A DNA stretch of 16,914 nucleotides from an uncultured Megasphaera sp. (GCA_900554215.1 USGG01000040.1:1-16914); one strand, 5' to 3'. Positions 6,271 to 13,913 are shown, counted from the stretch's first letter. Notes: a model not told the origin generated them from the sequence alone. Numbers and translations are program-made.

Positions 6271-7053
6271 ATGGACTATCAGAACATTATTTACTCGGCA
6301 GAAAATGGTATTGCAACGATTACGATTAATCGTCCGAAGGCTCTGAACGCTTTGAACTTGGCTACGATGACGGAATTAAAAGACGTCGTTGCTAAAATCG
6401 CCGTTGATCCGGAAGTCAAAGTTGTTATCATTACGGGCTCGGGCAGCAAATCCTTCGTAGCTGGCGCTGATATCGTCGAAATGTCCACGAAGAATGCTGT
6501 TGAAGGCCGCGTTTGGGGTCAGGTTGGCCAGGATACGTTTACGGCTATCGAAAACCTGCCGCAGCCGGTTATCGCTGCTATTAACGGCTTCGCTTTGGGC
6601 GGCGGCTGCGAACTGTCCTGCGCTTGCGATATCCGTTATGCTTCTGAAAACGCTAAATTCGGCCAGCCCGAAGTTGGCCTCGGCATTACGCCGGGCTTCG
6701 GCGGCACGCAGCGTCTGCCCCGTGTCGTTGGCCGCGGCTACGGCAAAGAACTGATCTTCACGGGCGGCATGATCGACGCTCAGGAAGCTCTCCGCATTGG
6801 TTTGGTTAACAAAGTTGTTCCGCAGGAAGAATTGATGGACGCAGCTATGGGCTTGGCTAAGAAGATCGCTAAAAACGCTCCGATCGCCGTACAGCTCTCC
6901 AAAGCAGCTATCAACCGCGGCATCAACTGCGACGTTATCACCGGTATCGCTTATGAAGCCGAAGTATTCGGTCTCTGCTTCGCTACGGAAGACCAGAAAG
7001 AAGGCATGGGCGCTTTCGTTGAAAAACGTAAAGCTACGTTCACAGGCAAATAA
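6271..7053 (+). CDS. crt: Crotonase (3-hydroxybutyryl-CoA dehydratase)
   Basis: Predicted 260-residue enoyl-CoA hydratase/isomerase family enzyme that dehydrates 3-hydroxybutyryl-CoA to crotonyl-CoA. Both catalytic acids are present: Glu114 in GGGCEL and Glu134 in GQPEVGLG. The oxyanion-hole segments are FVAGADI (62-68) and ALGGG (108-112), and GFGGTQRLPR (142-151) is the family's usual signature. The length is normal. ATG 6271 follows GGGAGGG at 6257-6263. With hbd upstream, it supplies two consecutive steps of the acetyl-CoA to butyryl-CoA route. The bcd and etfBA genes that accompany them in many clostridial operons are absent here. Codon use shows the same high-expression bias as hbd. A terminator closes the unit. 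Confidence 0.95.
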   Translation: MDYQNIIYSAENGIATITINRPKALNALNLATMTELKDVVAKIAVDPEVKVVIITGSGSKSFVAGADIVEMSTKNAVEGRVWGQVGQDTFTAIENLPQPVIAAINGFALGGGCELSCACDIRYASENAKFGQPEVGLGITPGFGGTQRLPRVVGRGYGKELIFTGGMIDAQEALRIGLVNKVVPQEELMDAAMGLAKKIAKNAPIAVQLSKAAINRGINCDVITGIAYEAEVFGLCFATEDQKEGMGAFVEKRKATFTGK

Positions 7054-7081
7054 TATCCTTGATATTGCCATATGAATAAGA

Positions 7082-7119
7082 AAAAAAACCGTATCCTCGT
7101 CAGAGGGTACGGTTTTTTT
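7082..7119. terminator. Bidirectional terminator between crt and the DEAD-box gene
   Basis: CCGTATCCTC (7089-7098) pairs with GAGGGTACGG (7103-7112) through 10 bp, one of them G-U, on a 4-nt loop. A-run 7081-7088 and T-run 7113-7119 extend the stem and give a U tract on either strand. It serves both convergent units. Confidence 0.92.
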
Positions 7120-7130
7120 GATGGGCTGCA

Positions 7131-8720
7131 TCAGTCTTTAAAATAGGGTTTGAATACGGAGCGGTTTGGTTCCTTGCGGACCTTTTTTTCGCCGCTGCGG
7201 CGGAATGTTCCCGATGCATTATCGTTTTGCTTCCGCGGCGCGAAGTGACGGCGTTTTGTATTGCCGTTCCGATAGTCTCCGCTGCGTTCGCTCCGGTCAT
7301 TTTGCTCGGAACGGTCATTCCGGTCGCTGCGGTCGTGACGATAGTCGCGGCGGCGGTTTTTGTCGCCGTAGGGGCGGCGGGAACGGTGGACGCGCAGAGG
7401 CGCCTCTTCCGTAATGTTGACCGGCGTCGTGTCCGGCTCCTTCGTAAGCAGCTTGATGGCTGCCGACAGGAGGGCGACGGAGTCGAAATGGGTGAGGAGC
7501 TCTTCGGCGTTAGCCCGGTAGATGCTGTAGTTGTCGTCTTCTGTCGCGGCGACGAGACGGCGGATAGCCGCCTGCTGGGCTCCTTCCAGGGCTTCCGAGA
7601 AGGTCGGAGCCTTGCGGCGGGCGATGCGCCGTTTGATGAGCCGTTCAATGGCCCGCAGGTGATCGATTTCGCGGGGAATGACGAAGGTCGTCGCTTCGCC
7701 GCTCTGGCCGGCCCGGCCTGTACGGCCGACGCGGTGGACGTAGCTTTCCGGGTCCTGGGGCAAATCGTAGTTGAATACGTGGGTGACGCCGCTGATGTCT
7801 AGGCCGCGGGCGGCGACGTCGGTGGCGACGAGGATATCGATGGTCTTTTCACGGAACTGGCGGATGACCGTGTCCCGTTTGGCCTGAGTCAGGTCGCCGT
7901 GAATGCCTTCGGCGGAATAGCCGCGCTTTTTCAAGGCTTCGGACAGCTCGTCGACGCGGCGCTTGGTACGGACGAAGATAATGGCCAAGTCCGGCTCCTG
8001 CAGGTCGAGAAGGCGGCAGAGGATATCGAACTTCTGGCGGTCCGGCACTTCGATGTAGGACTGCTCAATGAGGTCGATGGTCACTTCCTTGGCTTTCATG
8101 CGGACGATCTGCGGGTCGTGGAGGAAGGTTTCTGCCAGCTGCTGAATGGGCTTGGGCATCGTTGCCGAGAACAGCAAGGTCTGACGGGTGCTGGGCGTAG
8201 CGGCCATGATGAGGGTGATGTCTTCGATAAAGCCCATGTCCAGCATTTCGTCGGCTTCGTCGAGGACGATCGTCGAAATATGGCTCAGGCTGATCGTGCC
8301 GCGCTTCATGTGGTCAATGAGGCGCCCCGGCGTGGCGACGACGATCTGCGGCGATTTGCGCAGGCGGCGCAGCTGCCGTTCCATATCCTGACCGCCGTAA
8401 ATCGGCAGGGCCTGGATGTGGGTAAACTGGGCCAGGTGGTTGAGCTCTTCGGCGACCTGCATGGCCAGCTCGCGCGTCGGCGACAGGACGACGGCCTGTA
8501 TTTCCTTCGACGGCTCGGACGCTAATATTTTTTCTAATACGGGAATGCCGTAGGCTGCCGTTTTGCCCGTGCCGGTCTGTGCCTGGCCGATCATATCGCA
8601 GCCCGACATGGCGACGGGGATGGCGTTTGCCTGAATCGGCGTCGGTTCTTCAAAGCCCATTTCGTTTAAGGCGTTGAGAATGACGTCGCTAATTTGTAAG
8701 GTTTGAAATTTTTCTAACAT
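7131..8720 (-). CDS. DEAD-box ATP-dependent RNA helicase (CshA/DeaD type)
   Basis: Predicted 529-residue RNA helicase that remodels RNA in ribosome assembly, mRNA decay or cold adaptation. The order of motifs is complete: Q motif PTPIQ (26-30), Walker A AQTGTGKT (47-54), PTREL (81-85), DEAD (154-157), SAT (185-187), DVAARGLD (301-308), and HRVGRTGRAG (329-338). After a middle region (about 370-440) comes a basic, low-complexity tail (about 445-529) with repeats such as RSDRNDRSEQNDRSERS, probably an RNA-binding region. The start at 8720 is preceded by AAGGAGG. It is transcribed divergently from pcrA and ends at the shared terminator. The helicase call is firm; which paralogue it is (cshA, csdA/deaD) cannot be fixed. 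Confidence 0.93.
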   Translation of the reverse strand: MLEKFQTLQISDVILNALNEMGFEEPTPIQANAIPVAMSGCDMIGQAQTGTGKTAAYGIPVLEKILASEPSKEIQAVVLSPTRELAMQVAEELNHLAQFTHIQALPIYGGQDMERQLRRLRKSPQIVVATPGRLIDHMKRGTISLSHISTIVLDEADEMLDMGFIEDITLIMAATPSTRQTLLFSATMPKPIQQLAETFLHDPQIVRMKAKEVTIDLIEQSYIEVPDRQKFDILCRLLDLQEPDLAIIFVRTKRRVDELSEALKKRGYSAEGIHGDLTQAKRDTVIRQFREKTIDILVATDVAARGLDISGVTHVFNYDLPQDPESYVHRVGRTGRAGQSGEATTFVIPREIDHLRAIERLIKRRIARRKAPTFSEALEGAQQAAIRRLVAATEDDNYSIYRANAEELLTHFDSVALLSAAIKLLTKEPDTTPVNITEEAPLRVHRSRRPYGDKNRRRDYRHDRSDRNDRSEQNDRSERSGDYRNGNTKRRHFAPRKQNDNASGTFRRSGEKKVRKEPNRSVFKPYFKD

Positions 8721-8747
8721 GTATGCCTCCTTTTGTATAACTTATTT

Positions 8748-8753
8748 ATTATA
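8748..8753 (-). promoter_or_regulatory. -10 box of the DEAD-box helicase promoter
   Basis: The minus strand reads TATAAT here within GATATAATAA, about 28 nt before the start codon. No strong -35 box is seen 16-18 bp upstream. The leader would be short, about 20 nt, with the ribosome binding site in it. Confidence 0.5.
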
Positions 8754-8821
8754 TCATTAGATAGATTAAAAGAATAGAGGGGGGCTGCGTTTTTGCGGCA
8801 GGAGAATGGCGGGCTTTCGTA

Positions 8822-8850
8822 TTGAGCGGCGGCGGAATTCCTGTTATAAT
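8822..8850 (+). promoter_or_regulatory. Promoter of pcrA
   Basis: TTGAGC (8822-8827) and a perfect TATAAT (8845-8850) are 17 bp apart. Transcription would start near 8857, which leaves no leader for the ATG at 8862 and favours a start at 8886. Confidence 0.75.
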
Positions 8851-8885
8851 GAGAAAAACGAATGTTCGCAGAAAGGGAGGATACG

Positions 8886-11039
8886 ATGATGGATTTGCTG
8901 CAGGGACTGAACGACGCCCAGCGTCAGGCCGTGACGACGACGGAGGGCTGCGTGCGGGTTATCGCCGGCGCAGGCTCGGGCAAGACACGGGCCTTGTCGC
9001 ATCGGTTTGCCTTTTTAGTCAACGAGCTGGGCATCTTGCCGGGCCATATCCTCTGCGTCACCTTTACGAATAAGTCGGCGGCGGAAATGCGCCGGCGCAT
9101 TCATAATCTGACCGGCGACAACGACACGGGTTACGTCAACACGTTCCATGGCTTCTGCGTAGCGGTCCTGCAGGAAGACAGCCACGCCGTCCAGTATCCC
9201 AAGAATTTTCTCGTCCTTGATAATGCCGATATCGACGCCATGCTTCAGATAATTTACGAAGAACGGGGACTGACGCTGCGCAATATGACCTTTTCCGCCG
9301 CCCGGGATATGATAGAAATGCGCAAGCTCGTCCAAGAGCCGGAGTATTACGCCGACATGATTACGATGTCCCTGGAGCGGCTGAAAAAGAAGTACGATGA
9401 AGCTGCGTCGGCCGCAGATATCATCTTCTACGGCTATTTGTATCAGGAAAAGAAATGCTTCGGCCTCGATTACAACGACCTCATCAAGTTTTCCCTGTAT
9501 ATTTTCAAGGGACACGACGACATCCGGCTGAAATGGCAGCAGCGGCTGGAATATATCATGATCGACGAATTTCAGGATATTGACCTGCTCCAATACGAGC
9601 TCATGAGCGTATTGTGGGGGTATCACAAGAATTTATTCATCGTCGGCGACCCGGACCAGACGATTTATACGTGGCGCGGCGCCAACGTGAAGTATCTCCT
9701 CGAGTTCGACAAATCCTTTCCGGGGACGAAGACCATTCTGATGATGGATAATTACCGCTCGACGCCTCAGATTCTGGCGGCAGCCAATGCCCTCATCGAC
9801 AACAACGTGTGCCGTATGGCCAAATCGCTCCAGCCGACCTTGCCGGACGGCGACGTTGTGGTCTGCCATTTTTCCGAAAGCCCCCAGGCCGAAGGGCAGT
9901 GGATGGCCGGGCGCATGAAGTCCTTGCGCGAACGCGGCGTGCCTTATAAGGACCTGGCCATTCTGTACCGGGCCCACTACGTGACGCGGACTGTAGAGGA
10001 AGCGCTGCTGAAGGAACACATACCCTACGTTATATACAGCGGCGTCCGGTTTTTCAACCGCAAGGAAATCAAGGACGCTCTCAGCTATTTGCGCATTATC
10101 GCCTATAAAGACGACCTGTCCTTCCGACGGATTGCCAATGTGCCGAAGCGCAATTTGGGCAAGCGGCGCATGGCTTTTCTGCAGGAATATGCCGACGTCC
10201 GCGGCTGCTCCCTGTACGAAGCCTTGGTCGAAACGATGGACGACGGCCTGTTTAAGGGGACGAAGGCCCGCCAGTTCGTATCTCTCGTCGAGGCCTTTGC
10301 TGCCGATTACGAGGGACGGCCTGTATCGGAGGTCCTGGCGGCAATCCTCGATGCCAGCGGCTATGAGAAAGCCCTTCGCACCGAAGGCAGCCAGGAGCGG
10401 CTGGATAACCTGGCCGAGCTCAAGCAGGCCGTATATGAGTATGAAACGACGTGCGGCGAGGAAGTTACGCTGGAGCATTATTTGTCCCATGTGGCCTTGC
10501 TTACCAACGCCGACGCCGCGCCGGATGACGACAAGGTCAAGCTCATGACGGTTCACGCCGCCAAGGGGCTGGAATTTCCCTATGTGTTTCTGTGCGGCCT
10601 GAACGAAGGCATTTTCCCGTCGCGGAAGGTGCGGACGATGCAGGCCATGGAAGAAGAACGGCGTCTGGCCTTCGTAGCCCTGACGCGGGCTGAAAAGGGC
10701 CTGTATTTGTCCGAAGCGGACGGGCAGCACTTCGACGGCGCAGTCCGCTATCCGTCGCGGTTTATTCTGGATATGGGCCCGGAAGTGCTGGCGTATGACA
10801 ATCCGCCGCCGGACAGCCTCGTCCGGGCGACTCGGGACTATATCGAGTACAGCCGCAAATACTGGCCTGACCGGGAGGGTGAAAGGCCCTTTGTTTCCGG
10901 CCAGCGGATACGGCACGCCGTCTTCGGCGAGGGAACCGTCATCGACGCCGATATGGATCGGCAAGCCTACGTCGTGCAGTTCGACGCTATGGATACGGCG
11001 CGGATGATTTCGTTCCGCGTGAAGCTGGAAGCCCTGTAA
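8886..11039 (+). CDS. pcrA: PcrA/UvrD-type ATP-dependent DNA helicase
   Basis: Predicted 717-residue superfamily 1A 3'-5' DNA helicase acting in repair and in clearing proteins from DNA. Motifs appear in order: Walker A AGAGSGKT (27-34), CVTFTNKSAAEMRRR, the DEFQDID box (motif II), VGDPDQTIYTWRGA (motif III), NYRSTPQIL (motif IV), VHAAKGLEFPYVF (motif V) and EEERRLAFVALTRAEKGLYLS (motif VI). The C-terminus GQRIRHAVFGEGTV resembles the Tudor-like tail of PcrA that binds RNA polymerase. I start at ATG 8886 (ATG 8889 is equally possible) because AAAGGGAGG ends at 8880 and the promoter leaves no room for ATG 8862. The helicase family is certain; PcrA rather than another UvrD paralogue is likely. 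An acetyltransferase fragment begins 15 nt downstream. Confidence 0.9.
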   Translation: MMDLLQGLNDAQRQAVTTTEGCVRVIAGAGSGKTRALSHRFAFLVNELGILPGHILCVTFTNKSAAEMRRRIHNLTGDNDTGYVNTFHGFCVAVLQEDSHAVQYPKNFLVLDNADIDAMLQIIYEERGLTLRNMTFSAARDMIEMRKLVQEPEYYADMITMSLERLKKKYDEAASAADIIFYGYLYQEKKCFGLDYNDLIKFSLYIFKGHDDIRLKWQQRLEYIMIDEFQDIDLLQYELMSVLWGYHKNLFIVGDPDQTIYTWRGANVKYLLEFDKSFPGTKTILMMDNYRSTPQILAAANALIDNNVCRMAKSLQPTLPDGDVVVCHFSESPQAEGQWMAGRMKSLRERGVPYKDLAILYRAHYVTRTVEEALLKEHIPYVIYSGVRFFNRKEIKDALSYLRIIAYKDDLSFRRIANVPKRNLGKRRMAFLQEYADVRGCSLYEALVETMDDGLFKGTKARQFVSLVEAFAADYEGRPVSEVLAAILDASGYEKALRTEGSQERLDNLAELKQAVYEYETTCGEEVTLEHYLSHVALLTNADAAPDDDKVKLMTVHAAKGLEFPYVFLCGLNEGIFPSRKVRTMQAMEEERRLAFVALTRAEKGLYLSEADGQHFDGAVRYPSRFILDMGPEVLAYDNPPPDSLVRATRDYIEYSRKYWPDREGERPFVSGQRIRHAVFGEGTVIDADMDRQAYVVQFDAMDTARMISFRVKLEAL

Positions 11040-11054
11040 TAGAGGAGAAGGTTT

Positions 11055-11165
11055 ATGGCAGAAGAAAGAAGGAATATACGTATGAACCCGGAGAAAATCT
11101 ATCCCCGTACGGGAGATAGGGAGACTGTCTACTTAAAGCATGTCGTAACGAATCCCAACATATAA
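11055..11165 (+). pseudogene. N-terminal fragment of a Vat/CatB-like xenobiotic acetyltransferase
   Basis: An open frame of 36 codons begins at ATG 11055 behind a strong GAGGAGAAGG ribosome binding site, 15 nt after pcrA. It contains KIYPRTGDRETVYLKHVV and TNPNI, matching the start of hexapeptide-repeat acetyltransferases that modify streptogramins or chloramphenicol (pattern IYP-x6-V-x-x-K-x-V-x-x-PNI). In intact relatives about 170 residues follow, including left-handed beta-helix repeats. Here the frame stops at TAA 11163-11165. The codons after the stop still read IGIYG, like the family's IGDYT, so the stop may be a point mutation or the edge of an insertion. A further fragment lies at 11711-11860. 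The family call rests on remembered patterns, not an alignment. Confidence 0.65.
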
Positions 11166-11192
11166 ATTGGAATTTATGGAGGTAATTTTATT

Positions 11193-11684
11193 ATGAGTAA
11201 TAAAGACATAGCAACAAAAGAAGATTTAATGAAAGTAATAGATATATTTGACACAATTGGAATTGCATATTGGTTGGACGGTGGATGGGGTGTAGATGTT
11301 TTAGCAGGTAGACAAACAAGAATTCATAGAGATATAGATATAAATTTTGATGCCCAATATACGGAAGAGTTATTAGAGGTGCTTTTAAATCTGGGCTATA
11401 CGATTAGTACGGACTGGAGTCCTGTTAGGATAGAATTATATAGTGATGAGCGTGGTTACTTAGACATTCATCCCTTTGTTTTAAATGAGGATGGGACTTC
11501 AAAACAAGCGAATTTGGAGGGAGGTTGGTATGAATTTGAAAAAGACTACTTTGGTTTCGCTTTTTTTGAAGGGAAAACAATTCCCTGTACATCCTTAAAA
11601 GGGCAAAAAGTTTTCCATTCAGGGTATGAATTACGAGATAAAGATATGCATGATATCTCCATTCTTGAAAGTTTATCAAAATAG
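11193..11684 (+). CDS. Lincosamide nucleotidyltransferase (Lnu(A)/Lnu(C)/Lnu(D) class)
   Basis: Predicted 163-residue enzyme of the small Lnu class, which inactivates lincomycin and clindamycin by transferring a nucleoside monophosphate to a hydroxyl group. The landmarks are YWLDGGWGVDVLAG (26-39), HRDIDINFDAQ (45-55) with metal-binding Asp47 and Asp49, RGYLDIHPF (87-95) and KGQKVFHSGYELRD. Length and motifs match Lnu(A)-type proteins of 161-164 residues, and Lnu(C) is my best guess at the subtype. ATG 11193 follows GGAGG at 11178-11182. The gene is AT-rich amid GC-rich neighbours and is lodged between two pieces of a broken acetyltransferase gene, so it was acquired. No transposase or clear terminal repeats flank it, and no promoter of its own is obvious, so it may rely on read-through from pcrA. 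Confidence 0.85.
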   Translation: MSNKDIATKEDLMKVIDIFDTIGIAYWLDGGWGVDVLAGRQTRIHRDIDINFDAQYTEELLEVLLNLGYTISTDWSPVRIELYSDERGYLDIHPFVLNEDGTSKQANLEGGWYEFEKDYFGFAFFEGKTIPCTSLKGQKVFHSGYELRDKDMHDISILESLSK

Positions 11685-11710
11685 CATGGAGGCAACTTCT
11701 TAAGATATAT

Positions 11711-11860
11711 TTTATTTTTCTTAATGCCAATCATATGCGGATTCCTGTATTTACCTATCCCTTGCCTGTGATCTGGTTGGTTAGTATTGTTGCTCTATAC
11801 ATACGGCATGGCGAATATTTCTATGACAGGAATGAAAAAGCTGCTGGGAAAGGTAGGTGA
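11711..11860 (+). pseudogene. Middle fragment of the broken acetyltransferase gene
   Basis: One frame reads FIFLNANHMRIPVFTYPLPV, closely resembling the conserved block of Vat/CatB-type acetyltransferases (usually N-x-ANH-rm, then STYPF). The histidine of NANH is the family's catalytic residue. In intact relatives this block lies about 45 residues after the PNI motif, so some 135 bp of the gene are missing and the lnu segment sits instead. Homology fades after about 11776, and the frame closes at TGA 11858-11860 within a terminator. This is my own pattern match over about 20 residues. Confidence 0.55.
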
Positions 11861-11881
11861 TGCGCTTTCCAGCAGCTTTTT
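11835..11881. terminator. Strong intrinsic terminator after the acetyltransferase-lnu region
   Basis: AAAAAGCTGCTGGGAAAG (11835-11852) pairs with CTTTCCAGCAGCTTTTT (11865-11881) with one bulged G and a 12-nt loop. A and T runs at the ends allow it to work in both directions. It probably ended the original pcrA-acetyltransferase unit. Confidence 0.88.
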
Positions 11882-11936
11882 GACGGATATGTTGTTTTTT
11901 TTACGTCGTGATTATCTTTGCGAGCGGCCTGGGAAA

Positions 11937-12065
11937 TTAGGCTCCCAATACGTCGACGGCCTCAGCGGCCATGGGTTCGCCGCGGGTCAGGAAGGGTTCC
12001 CGGCTGCCGTCCAGCTCCTTGTTCAGACTGCGAATCCCGGATGAATGGCCGGTGCGTCGCCTATG
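11937..12065 (-). pseudogene. C-terminal coding remnant, unidentified
   Basis: On the minus strand an open frame of about 42 codons ends at TAA 11937-11939. Its last 30 codons (SLNKELDGSREPFLTRGEP and on to VDVLGA) use GC-rich third positions just like the host genes, which suggests they once coded. There is no start codon with a ribosome binding site and a stop lies just upstream, so it looks like the tail of a deleted gene. I do not recognise the family. It lies downstream of the metI terminator. The rest of 11882-12089 holds nothing else I can support. Confidence 0.35.
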
Positions 12066-12089
12066 TCACATTCGGCGCTGCATAAAGAT

Positions 12090-12126
12090 AACCCAGACCA
12101 TGGCAGGTTCTGCTGCGGTCTGGGTT
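12090..12126 (-). terminator. Terminator of the metNI operon
   Basis: AACCCAGACC (12090-12099) pairs with GGTCTGGGTT (12117-12126), with a small inner GCAG/CTGC hairpin. On the minus strand the stem is followed by ATCTTTATG, a weak U tract. It lies just after the metI stop. Confidence 0.6.
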
Positions 12127-12138
12127 TGTCATATCTGC

Positions 12139-12792
12139 TTATTTTTTATTTTTCTTGCGCGAGGCGAAGTCGCCGCAGGCCTGGATGAGGTTGACGCCTA
12201 CGATGAGGATGATGATTGTCGCCAGCATGACGTCGGCGCGGAAGCGCTGGTAGCCGTAGCGGATAGCAATATCGCCGAGGCCGCCGCCGCCGATAGCGCC
12301 GGCCATGGCCGATGCGCCGATAAGGTTGACGACGAGGACCGTAATGTTGTTGATGATCGTCGGCAGGGCTTCGGGAATAAGGACCTTGCGGATGATCTGA
12401 AAGGGTGTGGCTCCCATGGATTCAGCGGCTTCGACGAGGCCGAAGTCAACGTCGCGGATAGATGTTTCGACGAGGCGGCTCAGGAAGGGAATGGCCACGA
12501 TGGTCAAGGGCACGCAGGCTGCCGTCGTGCCGATGGACGTGCCGGCGATGATACGGGTCAGAGGAATGATGGCGACCATGAGGATGATAAAGGGAATAGA
12601 GCGGATAATATTGACGATAGTGCCTAATATCTGATTGATAAAGCGGTTTTCCAGAATATGGCCCCGGCTGGTTGTAACCAGCGTAATGCCGAGGGGAATA
12701 CCGATGATAGCGGCGATGACTGTGGAAACGGCGACCATGAAGACCGTTTCCTGAATGCCTTGGAGCATTAAATTAATGATTTCTTGGGACAT
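12139..12792 (-). CDS. metI: Methionine ABC transporter permease MetI
   Basis: Predicted 217-residue inner-membrane permease, normal length for MetI. Several hydrophobic segments are visible (about 15-40, 58-80, 85-105, 145-170 and 185-208). The cytoplasmic EAA loop EAAESMGATPFQIIRKVL (about 122-139) docks onto the ATPase, and the GAIGGGGLGDIAIRYGYQRF stretch is typical of the family. It forms the membrane channel for methionine, including D-methionine, driven by MetN. The ATG at 12792 overlaps the end of metN by 20 bp, so the two are co-transcribed and probably translationally coupled. Expression is under the SAM-I riboswitch upstream of metN. No metQ substrate-binding lipoprotein gene follows. 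Confidence 0.92.
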   Translation of the reverse strand: MSQEIINLMLQGIQETVFMVAVSTVIAAIIGIPLGITLVTTSRGHILENRFINQILGTIVNIIRSIPFIILMVAIIPLTRIIAGTSIGTTAACVPLTIVAIPFLSRLVETSIRDVDFGLVEAAESMGATPFQIIRKVLIPEALPTIINNITVLVVNLIGASAMAGAIGGGGLGDIAIRYGYQRFRADVMLATIIILIVGVNLIQACGDFASRKKNKK

Positions 12793-13816
12793 ATCCTAAA
12801 ACCTCGCTTCCGATAGGTAATTCTTTGATGAAGGCGAACGCCTTGGCCTGGGCTTCCATGTCGCCCATGATAACGACGATGAGGTAGCCAAAGGGCTCGT
12901 CCTGAATGTAGTCGATGTTGCCGTAGAGAACGCTGACGTAGGTGTTGAACCGCCGCACGACGGAAGCGACGACCGGTTCGTTCGTAGCCGCTCCCTTGAA
13001 GCGCAGGCGGACGAGCATGCCGTACCCCGGTGCAGGCTGGTCCGTAATGCCCATCTTGGCGATGCCTGCCGGCAATTCCATGTTGATGACCGATTTGACA
13101 AAGTCTTTCATCGTCTGGGACTGAGGGTTGGTAAATACGTCGACGACGCGGCCTGCTTCTTTGATGACGCCGCCTTCGATGACGGCGACGCGGTTGCAGA
13201 TTTCTTTGATAACCGCCATTTCATGCGTAATGATGACGATGGTGATTCCCAGGCGCTGATTAATGTCTTTGAGCAGCTCAAGGATGGATTTCGTCGTCTG
13301 CGGGTCCAAGGCTGAGGTAGCTTCGTCACACAGGAGAATATTCGGGTCGCTGGCTAAGGCTCGGGCGATGCCGACGCGCTGCTTCTGACCGCCTGACAGC
13401 TGGGACGGGTAATTGAACTGGCGATTCGTCAGGCCGACTAATTCCAAGAGATCGGCTACTTTTTTCTGGATGGCTTCCTTCGACGCGCCGATGAGCTCCA
13501 GGGGGAAAGCGATGTTGTCGAAGACCGTTCGAGACGAGAGCAGGTTAAAGTGCTGGAATATCATGCCGATGTGCTTGCGTTCTGTCCGCAGCTGGGCGTC
13601 GGTCATATTTGTTAAGTTTTTTTCGTCGATGATGACGTTGCCGCTCGTCGGCCGTTCAAGCATGTTGATGCAGCGGACGAGGGTGGATTTGCCGGCGCCG
13701 CTCTTGCCGATGATGCCGAAGATTTCGCCGTCTTCAATGGTCAGATTAACGCCTTTGAGGGCGTGGACCTGAGCTTTGCCGTCATAGGTTTTCGTAATGT
13801 TTTCCAGTTTTATCAC
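12773..13816 (-). CDS. metN: Methionine ABC transporter ATP-binding protein MetN
   Basis: Predicted 347-residue ATPase that powers methionine import. The motifs are Walker A GKSGAGKST (37-45), Q-loop Gln88, signature LSGGQKQRVGIARAL (140-154), Walker B ILLCDEATSALDP (160-172) and the switch His198. A C-terminal NIL/ACT-like domain (about 265-340) binds methionine and inhibits transport when the cell is full, a known MetN feature. I use GTG 13816 because AAGGAG (13825-13830) sits 8 nt upstream and the resulting N-terminus VIKLENITKTY fits MetN. The open frame upstream to 13864 runs into the leader. It is the first gene of metNI and lies behind a SAM-I riboswitch. Confidence 0.94.
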   Translation of the reverse strand: MIKLENITKTYDGKAQVHALKGVNLTIEDGEIFGIIGKSGAGKSTLVRCINMLERPTSGNVIIDEKNLTNMTDAQLRTERKHIGMIFQHFNLLSSRTVFDNIAFPLELIGASKEAIQKKVADLLELVGLTNRQFNYPSQLSGGQKQRVGIARALASDPNILLCDEATSALDPQTTKSILELLKDINQRLGITIVIITHEMAVIKEICNRVAVIEGGVIKEAGRVVDVFTNPQSQTMKDFVKSVINMELPAGIAKMGITDQPAPGYGMLVRLRFKGAATNEPVVASVVRRFNTYVSVLYGNIDYIQDEPFGYLIVVIMGDMEAQAKAFAFIKELPIGSEVLGYVPRNH

Positions 13817-13866
13817 AATATCAACTCCTTGATTAGGTACGAGTTCAACCCGGTGGCAGTACAACT

Positions 13867-13893
13867 AAAAAAGCCGTCAAACAGATGACGGCT
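13867..13893 (-). terminator. Terminator of the SAM-I riboswitch expression platform
   Basis: On the minus strand AGCCGTCA (13893-13886) and TGACGGCT (13879-13872) form an 8-bp stem on a 6-nt loop followed by TTTTTT (13872-13867). It lies between the aptamer and the metN start and would act when SAM is bound. Confidence 0.9.
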
Positions 13894-13913
13894 CGGTACT
13901 TCGTGTATGTCGC

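Noticed and set aside
6376..7131. 251-codon frame antisense to crt
   Set aside because: A shadow of strongly biased codons in crt; it has no family features and crosses the terminator.
7280..7350. Iterated units suggestive of a CRISPR or tandem repeat
   Set aside because: They are imperfect in-frame codon repeats encoding the Arg/Asp-rich tail of the helicase, with no spacers.
9633..10964. 443-codon frame antisense to pcrA
   Set aside because: Long only because the GC-rich codon pattern of pcrA lacks stops on the other strand; the protein shows no recognisable motif.
11971..12627. 218-codon plus-strand frame antisense to metI
   Set aside because: Acidic low-complexity translation with no motif, opposite a clear MetI gene and crossing its terminator.
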